Shown piece by piece: positions 44,290 to 57,200 of a stretch of 64,000 nucleotides of DNA. Position numbers and translations under genes: made by a program. Below the pieces are notes generated by a model. It had not been told where the DNA came from and did no database searches. It worked only from the letters and a program-made list of their open reading frames with translations. Positions within the stretch are counted from its first letter, which is position 1. Each line of letters starts with the position of its first letter. Source of the DNA: Bugulina stolonifera (taxonomy: Eukaryota; Bryozoa; Gymnolaemata; Cheilostomatida; Bugulidae); NCBI GenBank assembly GCA_935421135.1, contig OW285187.1, positions 17,794,429 to 17,858,428 of the forward strand, written 5' to 3'.

Positions 44290-45287
44290 ACAGCTTTTTA
44301 CCTCATCTGAGGTAAAAAGCAGAGAGCGTGTTAGAGATACATGGAGTGAACTTGGACTGCAAACACTAGAGGCACGGTGCAAAAATCACAGATTTAACCT
44401 GCTGACCCGTATACTGCAAGCTGAAGACACTCACACTTCATCTCTCTATGGCAACGTAGTAGATGATCACACAAATGCAACAATGACCACAAGAACAGCA
44501 GCCCATGGTGAACTAATATCCAACTCTACAAATTCCAAATGCTATCACCAAAGCTTCTGGCCAACAACTATACATGAAATGACATCTACCAACTAACCAC
44601 AAACATCTGTGTTGCTGAATCCCAGGCAGGGGTGAATCTGGCTCAGTTTGAAGAGTTCTGCAAACAGGCCAGGGGTCCAAAGAGCCGTCCAGGCCTCCTG
44701 GCAGGGCCCGGGGCAGCGCCCCGGCCTCTCAAACCTTATGCTGAATTTTGCACTAAATGAAGCAAATTTGTGCACACTTACACTTTGAATCAAAATTTTC
44801 CTGTTACATGAATGTTTGCTGCCCTATGATGTAAACAAAATGTAAATAAAATATTTTTATGTTAATATAATCACTTTAAACTATGCTATCATTTTATGAC
44901 TATGGATGTGTCTATGACTGTCGGCAGACTGAGCAGAGTATCTATTGAATACCAGCGTAGAGTCAGTGTGTGCAACAGAATCACATGTATATGTATGGAG
45001 TGCAACTTACCCTCCTTCCTATACTAAAACATAAGCATGAACACGGGTTGCATGACTTTATCTAGTATTTGATCAACAGACACCTGCAGGCTTAGTTTAT
45101 TTGCCTCTTAGCAGAGAAGAGTGGTCTTTTTATGATCAATTTGTAGCTAATTTTAGAAGAAATAATCAATATTTTTTCTGTTTGGAAATGAAGGGTCCCG
45201 CCATGGCAGGGAGGGTGGGATCCCCAAATCTGCCCCTAATACCAGGTCAATTATGTTTAGCACACTGTCACATAAGTGAGGCACTCT
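44290..45287 (+). mobile_element. 3' fragment of a second CR1-like LINE, copy B, split by a hAT element
   Basis: The translation of 44,290-44,596 (ARCKNHRFNLLTRILQAEDT ... TAAHGELI ... YHQSFWPTTIHEM) aligns with the C-terminus of ORF2 in the intact LINE (RRRKNRHNLLLRILANEEHH ... SAYHGSFLPRTIREL), but in a diverged form on the opposite strand. Its 3' tail is interrupted at 44,626 by a 612-bp insertion and resumes at 45,247. Confidence 0.8.
44627..45238 (+). mobile_element. hAT-like insertion (612 bp) inside a LINE tail
   Basis: Ends CAGGGGTGAATCTGG and CCAAATCTGCCCCTA are imperfect inverted repeats. The flanks ATCCCAGG (44,619-44,626) and ATACCAGG (45,239-45,246) form an 8-bp duplication with one change. 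Copy A of the LINE tail (44,217-44,267) shows the uninterrupted site. The interior includes GGGGCAGCGCCCC; no transposase ORF. Confidence 0.75.
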
Positions 45288-46845
45288 TCTTCTATTATAA
45301 TTATTTTATACGTTGATGATTGGGCAATTTAGAATGAAAGTTACTTAAATATTTGTCCCATGCCCATGTATACACGGAAGACAATTACACCTATTTCGAT
45401 TTTGATAAAAAATGTAGGCTGTCTCATTTACTGTTTGGTTCTGTACTTGCCCCTTGCAAGGGCAGATCAGAGGGCGAGGGCACTAGTCCAATCAGGTGTT
45501 CAGCTGTGCTATTTTCTAGCGATTTTCGGGGCTCCCAGTGTCCTGTGGAGAGCTTTAGGAAACCTGAACAATGTGTCTTGCTGTGATATTCAGTTTATGT
45601 AAAAGTCTAAAGGTTGTTGCTGGGCAGCTTTAGTTTGCACTTGAATTCAGTTTTTACTGTGTTTTTTAAAAATTCTGAATGATGCTGCTCCTGTTCGGTT
45701 TTTTCCCAATTTGAGCAAAACCGGCATCGCATTGCTAATCTCAGGCTTTATTTTGAGAGTTGTCTGCTATTAACTATAATGGCAGCCATTTTCATTTTAT
45801 TTGATAATTGTAATTAATTGTTGACAATAATATACAATTATAAGTACGAAAAACTGTGTAAAACTACAAAAAGATCATCACCAGGTGACAATGATGGTTG
45901 CACCAAAATTTGAATTGTAAGGATGACATTGAATTATAAAGATTAAAAGGGGCCCAATATGCATGTACGCATACACGACACCAGCCATTACCAGAAATGG
46001 GCACAGTGAAGAGATGGGTGTTATTTGAATTAAAAAACTGAGCTGTTGTTCTGAGAATTGAGCTAAGTACAAGTAAAGTATCGAGTTTTACATTGAGCAG
46101 TGTAAGTGGAAGTACAAATAATTTTTTCGCATTGAAAGCATGTACAAGTAAGAGTGTCTCTGTTTTCATGTCAAAATCTAATATTGACTCTTTGAAATAC
46201 TTATAGTAAACACAGGTACGAGCAAGTACCAGTGTTGGCAAGTAGTACAAGTACGTTTTTTGAACAAGCAAGTACCAAGCATTTTCGAAGTATGCAACCG
46301 CTCTACCTATTGGTACTGTATTGTACATTGATGTATTCAAAACTGCCTAGCCGCCTTACCCTGATGAATTTACTAGCCTTTCTGTATATGGTTTAATCAA
46401 ATATCATGACCATAGTGGAATCTTTACCTTCCAAGCGAGCACCTGGATCTCTTGGAAACAATACTGATTTTTATAAAAAAAAACTACATAGGCTATTTAA
46501 AAAATTGCATCAAATTGCTTTCGGACATCCAAGCCATGCACTGGATTTTTTGCAATTATTTCATCAGTGAACACTGGACGGCATTTTCGGGTAGGCAAAA
46601 GACATTAAAAATAGTATATTTGCCAATGCCAGAAAAGGATATTTTCGTGTATAGCTCGACGTAGAATAGTTGGGGGTATTTTTCCATTCTTGAATCAATT
46701 TATTACAGCTTTGACTAGAAGTAACAATATCTAGTATGGTCAGCCAATCACCTCAAAATGAAATATTTTAATAATTTGTTGGATCACTGCAATACAGCGA
46801 TTATACATTGCACCAAATTGATGATCATTGGATTTTATTTTAGGT
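45288..46845. other. Spacer upstream of the TyrRS gene
   Basis: No gene recognised. Open frames at 45,353-45,602 and 45,864-46,340 have no known motifs. A short GC-richer patch near 45,450-45,560 may be a TE remnant. The TyrRS promoter and any upstream exon with a mitochondrial presequence should lie at the right end. Confidence 0.4.
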
Positions 46846-49800
46846 ATGAATATGCAAAATCAGTTGCTTAAGACAGCTTCCTCGAGGTAAGTGCAAGAAC
46901 GCGTGTAGAACTACATGTATAAAGAGTACATATTATATCTATATTCTAATATACACTGGAATTCAGACCACTGTAGAGTGTTGAGCTACTGTTTACCCAC
47001 CTTCATTACTGTGATGTATCTGTACTGTTAACAGGATGCAATGTATTCATCACATGATTGAACGAGGGATGCTGCAATCTATAAGTATTCCAGAAAAGAA
47101 GAAAGGAGCGGGTAGGGTAACTTTAAAACGTAGAACACCTGATCTACGGTTATCCGAATCTAAACAATACAGGCATCTACCCAAGTAAGAATTTTGTTAT
47201 TCGTTTTCATGCATGTATACATGTACATTGTAGTAATGTAGCTTGACCAACGCATATGCACTTAATCCCATCCTCATAGTTTCATAGGTTGTAATTATGT
47301 AGTAGTAGCACATCGTATTACATCTACCCTGTATAATACTAGTAGTACACCGTATTACATCTACCCTGTATAATACTAGTAGTACACCGTATTACATCTA
47401 CCCTGTATAATACTGGTGATTTGCCACATCTGCCATATAAAACTCTTGTACATGTATATTATAGCTAGTCCTATGCACATCCATATACTTCGTGTCTCAC
47501 ATGTTGTGAATGTACATGTATTTCTGATGTACTATAGGCAGTGTCCTTCTTATAGCATAATTATGCCACGTGTCTTCTCACTGACCCATGTATTGCTTGT
47601 AACATGAGCTGTATGTCCCACATATTATAATTATAATAATATTAATAATAATATAATAATAGTATGTCCTAAGTACTGTATGGCCCATTATAACATGTCC
47701 TATGTGTAGTATATCCCATTTGTAGTATATCTCATATAATTGTAGTATATCCCATGTGTAGTATGTCCCATCTGTAGTATATTCCATGCGTAGTATGTCC
47801 CATCTGTAGTATATCCTATGTGTAGTATATCCCATGTGTAGTATATCCTATGTGTAGTATATCTCATGTGTAGTATGTCCCATGTGTAGTATGTCCCATC
47901 TGTAGTATATTCCATGCGTAGTATATCCCATGTGTAGTATGTCCCATGTGTAGTATATCCCATGTGTAATATATCCCATGTGTAGTATATCTCATGTGTA
48001 GTATGTCCCATGTGTAGTATGTCCTATGTGTAGTATGACCCATGTGTAGTATGTCCTATGTGTAGTATGTCCCATGTGTAGTATGTCCCATGTGTAGTAT
48101 GTCCCATCTGTAGTATATTCCATGCGTAGTATATCCCATGCGTAGTATGTCCCATGTGTAGTATATCCCATATGTACATGCTATGTAGAATATACGAAGT
48201 ACTATCCAGTATACAGAAAGAGAATGCTGCTTATTACTGTGGCTTTGACCCTACAGCCGACAGTCTCCATCTAGGTCACATGACTGTCCTATCTGTTCTC
48301 CTCAATCTGGCTAAACATGGATCTCGCATTGTAGCATTGGTAAGACAACTTCTACAAAATAATGTACCTTTTCATTGTAATTGTGTACGCTTTTGTATTT
48401 GTGTGTACTTGTATGTACATGTATCTATATACACTGTATATAATTATGATATATATGCGCACATACATGTATGTGCTGTATCAGTAAGTGTATATGTTGT
48501 GTTTTTCAATGTATGTATCTATTCTATAATGTATACAATGAATGTATTTCCAGTAAGTGTTGTCATGTACATGGCACACATAATGAGCAGTGTAATTCGT
48601 AGTTGTCCTCTCATGCAGCACATTGCTATTATAGGGCTAGATTGTATAATGTTATCATGTCATCGTGAGCTGTTACTTGTAGATAGGTGGAGCTACAGCA
48701 CAGTTAGGCGATCCAGAGGGTAAGACAGAGGACAGGGTTAGAATAAGTGAGACACAATTGAATACCAACTCAGTAGCTCTTGAACATCAGATTACTCATA
48801 TATTCCGTCGCTATGCTGAGAGGTACAAGGTTGATGCAGCTAGTTTCAGGTATATCAATGTTCATATTATACAGTCTCTTACTCTCATTTATACATGTTG
48901 TAGCAGGCTATATAATATTGTATTGTGTACACTTCATACTTGTGAACATGTACGCACTAATCTACTCAACTATAACTTGTACAGTTGGCCCACACATACA
49001 ATCAATTTAAAGATTATGTATAAATACCATACTTTATGCAATAATATGTTGTAACATCTAATATGCACTCCTTGGTCATTTCTATGCTATTTTGTACTAA
49101 ACACTAATGTACATTGTACATACATTGGGTTATATTATACTTACATGTACGTGTATATTATACTACATGGTTTCATAGGAAAAACCCTTGGTCTGCTACT
49201 CAAGTCTCACTGCAGTATTTGCTCGCTTCGATCGCATGTACTCATGACTTGTGGTCATGCACTGTGGTCATGCATGTGCCTGACCTTTGTTGGTGCAGGC
49301 ATTTAGCAGAGATTCCATTCGGAGTTGTGTTCTTTTACATTGAGGAGACAACTCCAGGTCCGGGAGGGTTTCCCGATGTCGACATAGCCCAAGTTCCAAC
49401 ACTCATGGGTGGGGTGGGTCGAGTAACCCCATCCTGGGTTGGGGTTGATGGCCTAAGGTTATGGCCCCGCCTCGGCAGAGATACTAGTGAACCCGATCCC
49501 AAAGTCCTAGCACCACCCAAAGCCAAGATCCAGACTGGTAACATTATAATCTATATAAATCACGGGTCCAGGTGGGTCGCTATTGCCGATATAGCTCGAG
49601 TTCCAACACTCATCCAGCGAGTAGGTTGGGTCGTGCACCCAACCCCCCTTGGGTCGGGTTCAAAAGCCTAAGGCTATGAATCTACCCCGGCAGTGGTGCA
49701 GAGGCACCCAATCCCAAGGTCCTAGCGCCACCAGGAACCGTAAGCTGGACCGGCAGCATTGTAACCTAGTTATACAAATCGTCCTGATTTTCGACCTCGA

Positions 49801-52800
49801 ATCTGATTTGAGGACGACAGACCGGCGAACGTCTCGTCTTTTGTTATATGATGATGATATATGATGATCTTACTAATATGTATATTATACTACATAATTA
49901 TAATATGCTCCATGTACATGATTGTGTATTGTACCCTGCAGTGTTTATTGTAGTGTACTAAACAACAAACACTGGTATCAGGACATGACTACAGACAAGT
50001 ATATTGATGCTATAGCTACTCAGTTCAAGCTAACAGATATGTTTCAGAGAGATGTGTACGTACATAGTAGTGTGTAGCCCAGCAAGTATATTCCAAATCA
50101 AAGTCATCAAGTGTGAGAGTAGCGTGACTGATTAAACACTGATGGTCATATTGGGCCTGCAGCGACGAATCACAAAGAAACATTTTGATCAATCCGATTC
50201 GTTCTTTCAGCTGGACTACTCTCACACTCAATGGCTCTGTTCCAGATACGTGATAATCATTATTCCCTCCCATACCTAGTATATTGTTGTAAGATCTAGT
50301 ATATATACATTCACTCTAATAATGGTAGTAAATCTGATTGATATTGTAAGTTAAGAAGTTGTCTCCACAATGTATGATTTACCATGAGCAAACAACTCCC
50401 AGCTATATGTATACTTGCTAGCTTAGACAGGGTTGCAATCATTACATAATATACATGTAATATCATGCCTATCTAATATCGTTACTTTTGGGCTGTTCAG
50501 AGCCCACAGCACTATAATAATTGTATTACACACCCATATGTTACAGTATTCATGATATTTGTATGGTCAAGTATGTGAATCAGTGAGTACGGAATCGGTT
50601 AGTTAACAGTTAATGCGTTCAACTTCTGGGTAGAATAGAATGTTGCTAATTTACATGTATTTATTACAGTAGAGTGGTATTACTTGTAAATGAGTTATCT
50701 CCATACATACATGTACATAATTATAATCTAGATATTCATATTGTTACTATTTGTTACATAATAATTTATTAATACTGTGGTATGATATGCATACTGCTCT
50801 GGAATTAGGAATGTATGTGCATCCATTGTACTGGTATAGTATATGACTATACATGTATGTCTAATATAACACAGTAATATAATACATGTATCATATTTGT
50901 TTAATATTATTATAATAGTATATAAATTATTATAATAGTGAGTACTGTAATATACAATCATGTATTTGTATGTAGTATTATATTTGTAATACCCGCTTTC
51001 TTATCAATTTTTTATTCTATATGTACCTGTACAATGTATATCCTGTTTAGGGTCTCCTCACGTCTCCAACACACTGACTCAGATATGAGATTTAGTGAGT
51101 TTGTATATCAGACCCTGCAGTCCTTTGACTGGTTACATCTATACAAAGAGTATGGGTGTGCTGTTCAGGTAGGTCCACACTCTATACTACCCACTAATCC
51201 ACAGTCTATACTACCCACCTATTCACAGTCTATACTACCCACCTACATACAGTCTATACTACCCACCTATCCACAGTCTATACTACCCACCTATCCACAG
51301 TCTATACTACCCACCTATCCACAGTCTATACTACCCACCTATCCACAGTCTATACTACCCACCTATCCACAGTCTATACTACCCACCTATCCACAGTCGA
51401 TACTACCCACCTATCCACAGTCTAACATCTAACATGGAATTACTCATTCATTCTCTGGCTTTTGTTATGAGACGTGGTTTGCCAAAGCTTTGCCATCAAC
51501 CAGTACTAATACTCTAGGAGTCTAGTACTATATACTCTAGTATTATATATTCTAGTATTACATGTATATACTCTAGTACTGTGTACTCTGGCTAATACTG
51601 TGTACAGTATTACTATAATATACCCTAGTGCTGTATACTATGTACTATAATACTCTAGTCCTGTATGCTGTGTACTATATTTTATAAAATGTAGGGCCTA
51701 CATGCACCATGCTGTGTTTATGCTACAGGTAGGAGGCAATGACCAGCTGGGCAACATAGAAGATGGATACGATTATATATACAAGTGTTTTAATACTCCG
51801 CTCCCTCTGGCTGGTAAGTTCGCTTCACAAATCTTTACAGTAGCAGTGGTTAGGGGTGAGTTCTAGGGTTCCTATGCCCACCATAGCATACAAGTATAAA
51901 TATGTTTTAAATAATATTTTAGATAATTGAACTTGTCATTGGATTTAATCTATTAAACCAGTGTCAAGCTTACCTTGGTCTGTCTTTCACCAACACCTGG
52001 TTTTTCTAAGTAAGGGATTGATTTTCCAATTAGGGAATTAAAGGCTTGTTAAACTATTATGGTGGTGATATTATAATGATATGAAGGATAAGGTATAGTA
52101 TTGTATATTATACAGTGTATATAACAAATATATATAATATACAGTACGTATACAGGGATAAACACGCCTACCTGATACAGTTCTATACTATACTGATTAG
52201 CATAATCATCTCAATTTCATCACATGTCAGTTTGAATTTTACTAATAAATATGGAATATTATAATATCCAATTTTTATGCTAAATATGAGATAATGAAGA
52301 TTAATTGACTTGGTTATTGGCTCTGTGTGTATACAATGTACGTGCATTCTATAATTACTGCATATATGTGTGTGCAATTGTGCATTGTATATTATATTAT
52401 TATCACAGGTATAACAGTCCCTCTGGTTATAACAGAAAATGGGGAGAAGTTAGGTAAATCCTGCTCAAATGCAGTGTGGTTAGACCAAACCAAGTCAGGA
52501 ACAGTCTCCGTGGAACAGTACTTGGTAAACCTTTCATCTGCTGATCTACTCTCTGTATCACAAAAACTCACACACCACCCTCTTGATGAGCTACAGGTAC
52601 ATCATAACTTACTGCTACACAGGCTACTAAACTACCAGGTGCACAGGCTATGCTCATCCCACCCACACTCATGCAAACATACACAGTGTTTATATGTACG
52701 CTATCAGATAGTAATAAGGGTTTTACAGCGACACACATAATACAGTATATCAATATACAATAGACTAGCTAGTTGTACATGCATGTTGTACATGTATGTA

Positions 52801-53420
52801 AAATTAGTACATTGGATGAGGGTTAGGTCAATAGTACAGTAGATTGGAGTTGTCTTTCTCCGGATTATTTTGAGTACTTTCAAGTCTTCTATGTGGCTGT
52901 TACCACCTAAAAAGAGGGGACAACTCCTATTATCACACAACTTGGATTACATGTACATTGTATATCTACATGTAACATTATAACGTGATGTGATGTTCTT
53001 GCACTTTAGTTACATGTGCACATATATTGCACCATTATGTCACATGTACACATAATCAAATCTAGATTAACGTGGTAGAGTGTAGGAAATGAATAGAGTG
53101 TTTGTAGAGAGATATAATATATGAATATTATATGTATTCCAATTAATTACCACACTAACCAACACAGCTGCATCAGATTTTCCATAAGTGCATAATAATA
53201 ATGCATATATATTAAATGGTATATAGTTAAGTGTGGTATACATAGTGTAGTATATATTTAGTATCTGTCAGGGAGGGATTTACCATAAAGTCAATAGGCG
53301 GACTTGTCTGTTATGATTAATGTTTTGAGAGTTACATTTTATTGTCTCTTATTTTAGAGAGCCTCCACAGGTGTACTCGCAGAAATGATAATGGAGGAAA
53401 TAATTCCACTGCTAACTTGA
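46846..53420 (+). CDS. YARS2: Mitochondrial-type tyrosyl-tRNA synthetase lacking the S4 domain
   Basis: Nine phase-consistent exons: 46846-46886, 47035-47184, 48189-48339, 48683-48849, 49954-50055, 51051-51168, 51729-51813, 52409-52596 and 53358-53420, giving 354 aa. Class I TyrRS signatures: YCGFDPTADSLHLGHM (HIGH motif), GGATAQLGDPEGKTEDR, VGGNDQLGNIEDGYDYI, KLGKSCSNAVWLDQTK (KMSKS loop). It would charge tRNA-Tyr with tyrosine using ATP. The bacterial/mitochondrial style of these motifs points to the organellar enzyme. Two oddities: the segment after the KMSKS loop is ~12 residues shorter than in human YARS2 (the FELYQFF-type helix is absent), and the protein stops right after the region matching human QKRLAAEVTKLVHG, so the C-terminal S4 RNA-binding domain (~100 aa) is missing. 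The start is uncertain; an upstream exon with a targeting peptide is possible, because the ATG sits just after an acceptor-like TTTTAG. Confidence 0.9.
47302..47413. repeat. 37-bp tandem repeat, 3 copies
   Basis: Three copies containing AGTAGTACACCGTATTACAT and CTACCCTGTATAATACT, in the TyrRS intron about 120 bp after the exon 2 donor. Confidence 0.9.
47696..48176. repeat. 16-bp tandem repeat (~30 copies) abutting the TyrRS exon 3 acceptor
   Basis: Unit GTAGTATATCCCATGT with TAT/TGT/TCC variants, ending ~12 bp before the acceptor (GCTATGTAG) of the exon at 48,189. Each unit carries TGTGTAG, resembling the real acceptor. The minus-strand open frames here are repeat translations. Confidence 0.93.
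49320..49860. repeat. GC-rich island with two ~207-bp direct repeats
   Basis: Two diverged tandem copies (about 49,355-49,561 and 49,568-49,775) share GTTCCAACACTCAT at 49,393 and 49,600, GCCTAAGG, CCCGGCAG-like words and TCCTAGC. It is far richer in G+C than the surrounding TyrRS intron. The open frames are not recognisable protein. Probably a transposable-element fragment. Confidence 0.7.
51181..51420. repeat. 24-bp tandem repeat, 10 copies, just after the TyrRS exon 6 donor
   Basis: Ten units of TCTATACTACCCACCTAT plus CCACAG, starting 12 bp inside the intron that begins at 51,169. Each unit ends in a CCACAG that looks like a 3' splice site. The plus-strand open frame that continues from the exon into the array is read-through. 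Confidence 0.95.
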
Positions 53421-54297
53421 AACTATCCTGTCCAAGTCTGATGGTTCTAGTGGTATAGTGCATGTGCTATATATAGCTATGTATAGCAGGATTCTGGCAT
53501 TAGATAGCTGTTGGTGGGGAACTGTAGAGGAATAAAGGTTTCATTCACTGCCTTTATGCCAAGAATGGACAGAATTCATAATAATAGTGTACATCACTAC
53601 AATTACATGTATATGTACATTTGTATATACACTATGTACGTTACAGTCATGTAGGCTACTAGTACCATTAGTGTGTCCAAAGTATGTAACTCTCTTATTG
53701 TGAATGATCATACATTGAAGTTTACTTTTCTGTTACTTTAGTGTCAACAATTACTCTGTAATAAATGATTTAACTTAACACACTAGCAAGTGTTTTATTA
53801 CTTACATGTAGTTGAGGGAAATAGGTACATAAATAATAACCAGTACAAATAATACCATACAGAAATCTATGTGATTGCTTCAGCAGGTTAGATATATGGA
53901 TATAATATACCTCTATATGTGTACATGGATGTCAACGAGCATGGGGTCTATGGAAAAATATGCTTTTATATGTTTAATACTCTAATATGATATATTTAAT
54001 CTAAAAGGAATTCTTTGGTTTATGTACTAATGTTAATAACAGAAATTTGTCAAAATGATTGTTACAAGAAAAGGAAAGTATATAATTTAGGCTCTGACAT
54101 ATTTCTATCTAATACATGTTAGCTATTTTAGATACAATATAATAAAATAATATAAAAAATTTACTATTTACAGGGGGCTTCATATGGGCTACTGAGGCAA
54201 CAGCGTATAGAGTTATACTCTTAATGGACTAGACTATGCAGTGACTACAATGCAATATTATATACAAAAATATACAACAATATATATATGGTGAGGG
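53421..54297. other. Convergent intergenic region, TyrRS and FGFRL1-like 3' ends
   Basis: 3' untranslated sequence of two converging genes. Besides the TyrRS signal, a minus-strand AATAAA at 53,794-53,799 could serve the receptor gene (~500 bp past its stop). No other gene. Confidence 0.5.
53531..53536 (+). terminator. Polyadenylation signal AATAAA for the TyrRS gene
   Basis: Canonical hexamer 110 bp after the TyrRS stop codon. It supports 53,418-53,420 as the true end of the coding region and so the absence of an S4 domain. Confidence 0.55.
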
Positions 54298-57200
54298 CTA
54301 CCATTGACCACTGTAGTAGCTGCCAGGTGGTGGAGGTGGACAATGGTGACCACCAACCCTACTAGCAGGAGGGTCAGATCTAATGTCCCTATCATCATAA
54401 GGGTTTCGTGAGCCCATGTACTGGTGATGTGTGTGGGAGACACTGGAGAAATGGCTATCACTGTCGCCATTGTCTATGTAGCTGTCCTGCGGCACAACAG
54501 GTGGATACTGTAATGTTGACCTATAGCTACCGTCTGACTGCATGTACTGCGTGTACTGCTGAGGTGTAGGACACCTATTATAGGAATGAGCTCTGTTTTT
54601 TTCAGCAGCATAACGCATATCACCATTAGAGAAAGGCACTTTGCTATAGCTACCAGTGCTGCCACCACCACCACCACCACCACTGTGCTGCCCTGAATAA
54701 CACCCATTATTGACATTCATGTTGAGAGGTACGGCTACCTCGCAATGATCACTCAACATGTTACTAGGTCTCCTCCGCCTTCTCATTCCTGCATTCTTGT
54801 TGCGTCTGTTCACACCAACCACTATGGCTACAGTAACTATTATGATGAAGAGGGTGGGAATTGCTATGAGAACTGCTAGTGTTGCAGAAGGCGACCCGAA
54901 TAAGTATTCCCAAGAATTGTCTGTGGCTGCTGGGTACTCAGTACTGGTTGTCATAGCTACAACATGAATAATAAACACATTAGTATATTGTGACTAGGCA
55001 GAGGGAGTGAGATGCAAATTTCTTTATTCAGTTATCATCTATTGTGACAGGGGGGTGAAGTTGATGGCTTATTTAGACCAACTCTCCCTATGACAGCATT
55101 TCAAATGTCAATTATAAATTGACTAATTGAACATATATGATAATAAGTTGTACCCACTGAATAACTTATGCTAATGTATGTATATATGAGGGGTGCACAC
55201 TGGGTCCATGTAGTACAGCTTGTGTTGTAGCTAGTAGACCAGTATAATGATACCATAATCATCATTACTACATTACATGTAGACCAACTGTTGTGCCTGT
55301 TGAATACAAACACACAGCCAAATATGATGTTTAGGTTTGGTCCTCCCATTTTGTTTTGTAGAGTCATCCCTCAATAAGAAGTTGGGTGGGGGGGCTAGCT
55401 ACCCTTCCTCACCAACACATCATGAACTCTTAAGTGGAATAATTAGCTTCTCTAGATAATTAGTAGAGTTTAGCAGCCACTAATTATTGGTCTGATGCCA
55501 CAAATGCCCCACTTGTCTTGTCACACACTAAGAGCCCTAATTATTATTTTAGAATAAAAGACTCTTCTGAGTGAAGAGGAAGGATGTTTAGTAGGCTGGC
55601 AGATATCAATCTAATCTAATGTACTGTAGGTTCATGTATAATCAGCCCTGCCTGATGGGTGTAATTGACATGCTGGCCACTTAGGTGCAGGGTACTGCTT
55701 GCATGCTCCTATATCTCCACATGCACCTCTCTACTTCCTCAGCTATCTCTTCTACCCATGTTTCCTCACACAGCAATATATTATTCCAAGACACTAATTA
55801 ATGTGCATGTAATTGGTCATGGCCATTAAGTCCTAGTCTATTGTAGTCGTATAATAGTAACCTCATAGATATATTCCAAGTAAGTGAAACTAATAGCTGG
55901 GAGGAAGTAGCATAAAATTGGTTAAATTTGACTTCCTATTATTCCGTTTCCAAGTAAACGATGTAGAAGTATTGAAGGCAGTTACGTATGACATGTACAA
56001 TGTATATATTATTATGTGACATGTTACACGTATAGTATTTGTATGTGGCATGTACATTATACAGGTAAATATGGCATTGACATTCAGTAACAAGAGCTAG
56101 GTGTGTACCTGGAGGTCCAATAACTGTGACTAAAGCCTCCCTGTAGTCGGAGCCTCCCCTTGGATTCAGTCCTAGGCAGACATAAACTCCAGCATCTTCC
56201 ATCCTCACATTGTACAGAACGAGTTTGTTGAGATAAGCTCCCTCTTCTGTCTTGATCATCATGGTTTCATTTTTTATCAAAACATAAAGTTTGCCTTTTA
56301 GTCGAATGTGAGGCCTGTCATCAGGCTTCTGTGGAACTCGTTTTAACCACTACAAGATATGATATGGCATATATTTACTCATCTATTTACACTATGAGCT
56401 TGACACAAATATTTGATGTCAACCAACTACCCAATGCATGTGTGCATATCATGTGCCTAATTCTTTGAAAAGCAAACAATGAACCTGGTGATACTACAAG
56501 TATGAGAGGATAGACTCTAGACTGACACATAGTGACAGGTTAGAGACAGCTCAACTTGACAATGCATGTCAGCATGCTTGGATTACTGGGAGCTAATTAT
56601 CTCATGGCCTCTTAGTCCTTAGATGTGTCCACTTGATGAAGCATGTAACCTTATAACTACCCAGCATGTACTGACACAATCATTCTATCTTACCATTATT
56701 GTAGGGCTGACATAACTTCTCACTTTACACTGCAGAGAAGTGGTGGAGCCATATGTAACAGATGTGTTCTGTGGATAGGGGAGGACAACTGTGGCTGCGA
56801 TGCTTGCAGTGTCTGTAAACCATAGAATAAACATTGATAACTAAAACTGTGTTCAATTTTAGTTTTAATAAACAACAAACAACCCTTGTTACACTTGTAA
56901 TATAACATGTTGTAATACTACTTGTTGGTTATCCATTTTATTACCTATCTCAGTGTTTTATTGGGCTATTGTTTGGTTATTTTACTTTGCATCAATTAGT
57001 ACAGCCCTAATATAATTAGTATTACATGGATATGGTGTGCTGTGTGGGACTGCTGGCATTTTCAAACTGGCAGTTATTGCTATCTACCACACAATTGTGC
57101 TCAGAATTTCTGGATGAAGTTTTGTCTCTATAAAATATAATAGTTGTCTGTTTTATACATGTACATTGTACATGACTGTATGGTCCATGATGTTTTATGT

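Noticed and set aside
45864..46340. 158-residue minus-strand frame
   Set aside because: No recognisable motif, low-complexity hydrophobic composition and no splice-compatible neighbours.
47578..48011. Minus-strand frames with YYTWDILHMGY repeats
   Set aside because: Translation of the 16-bp array next to the TyrRS exon.
49114..49671. 185-residue frame in the TyrRS intron
   Set aside because: Runs across GC-rich direct repeats, has no family motifs, and is explained by few stop codons in GC-rich DNA.
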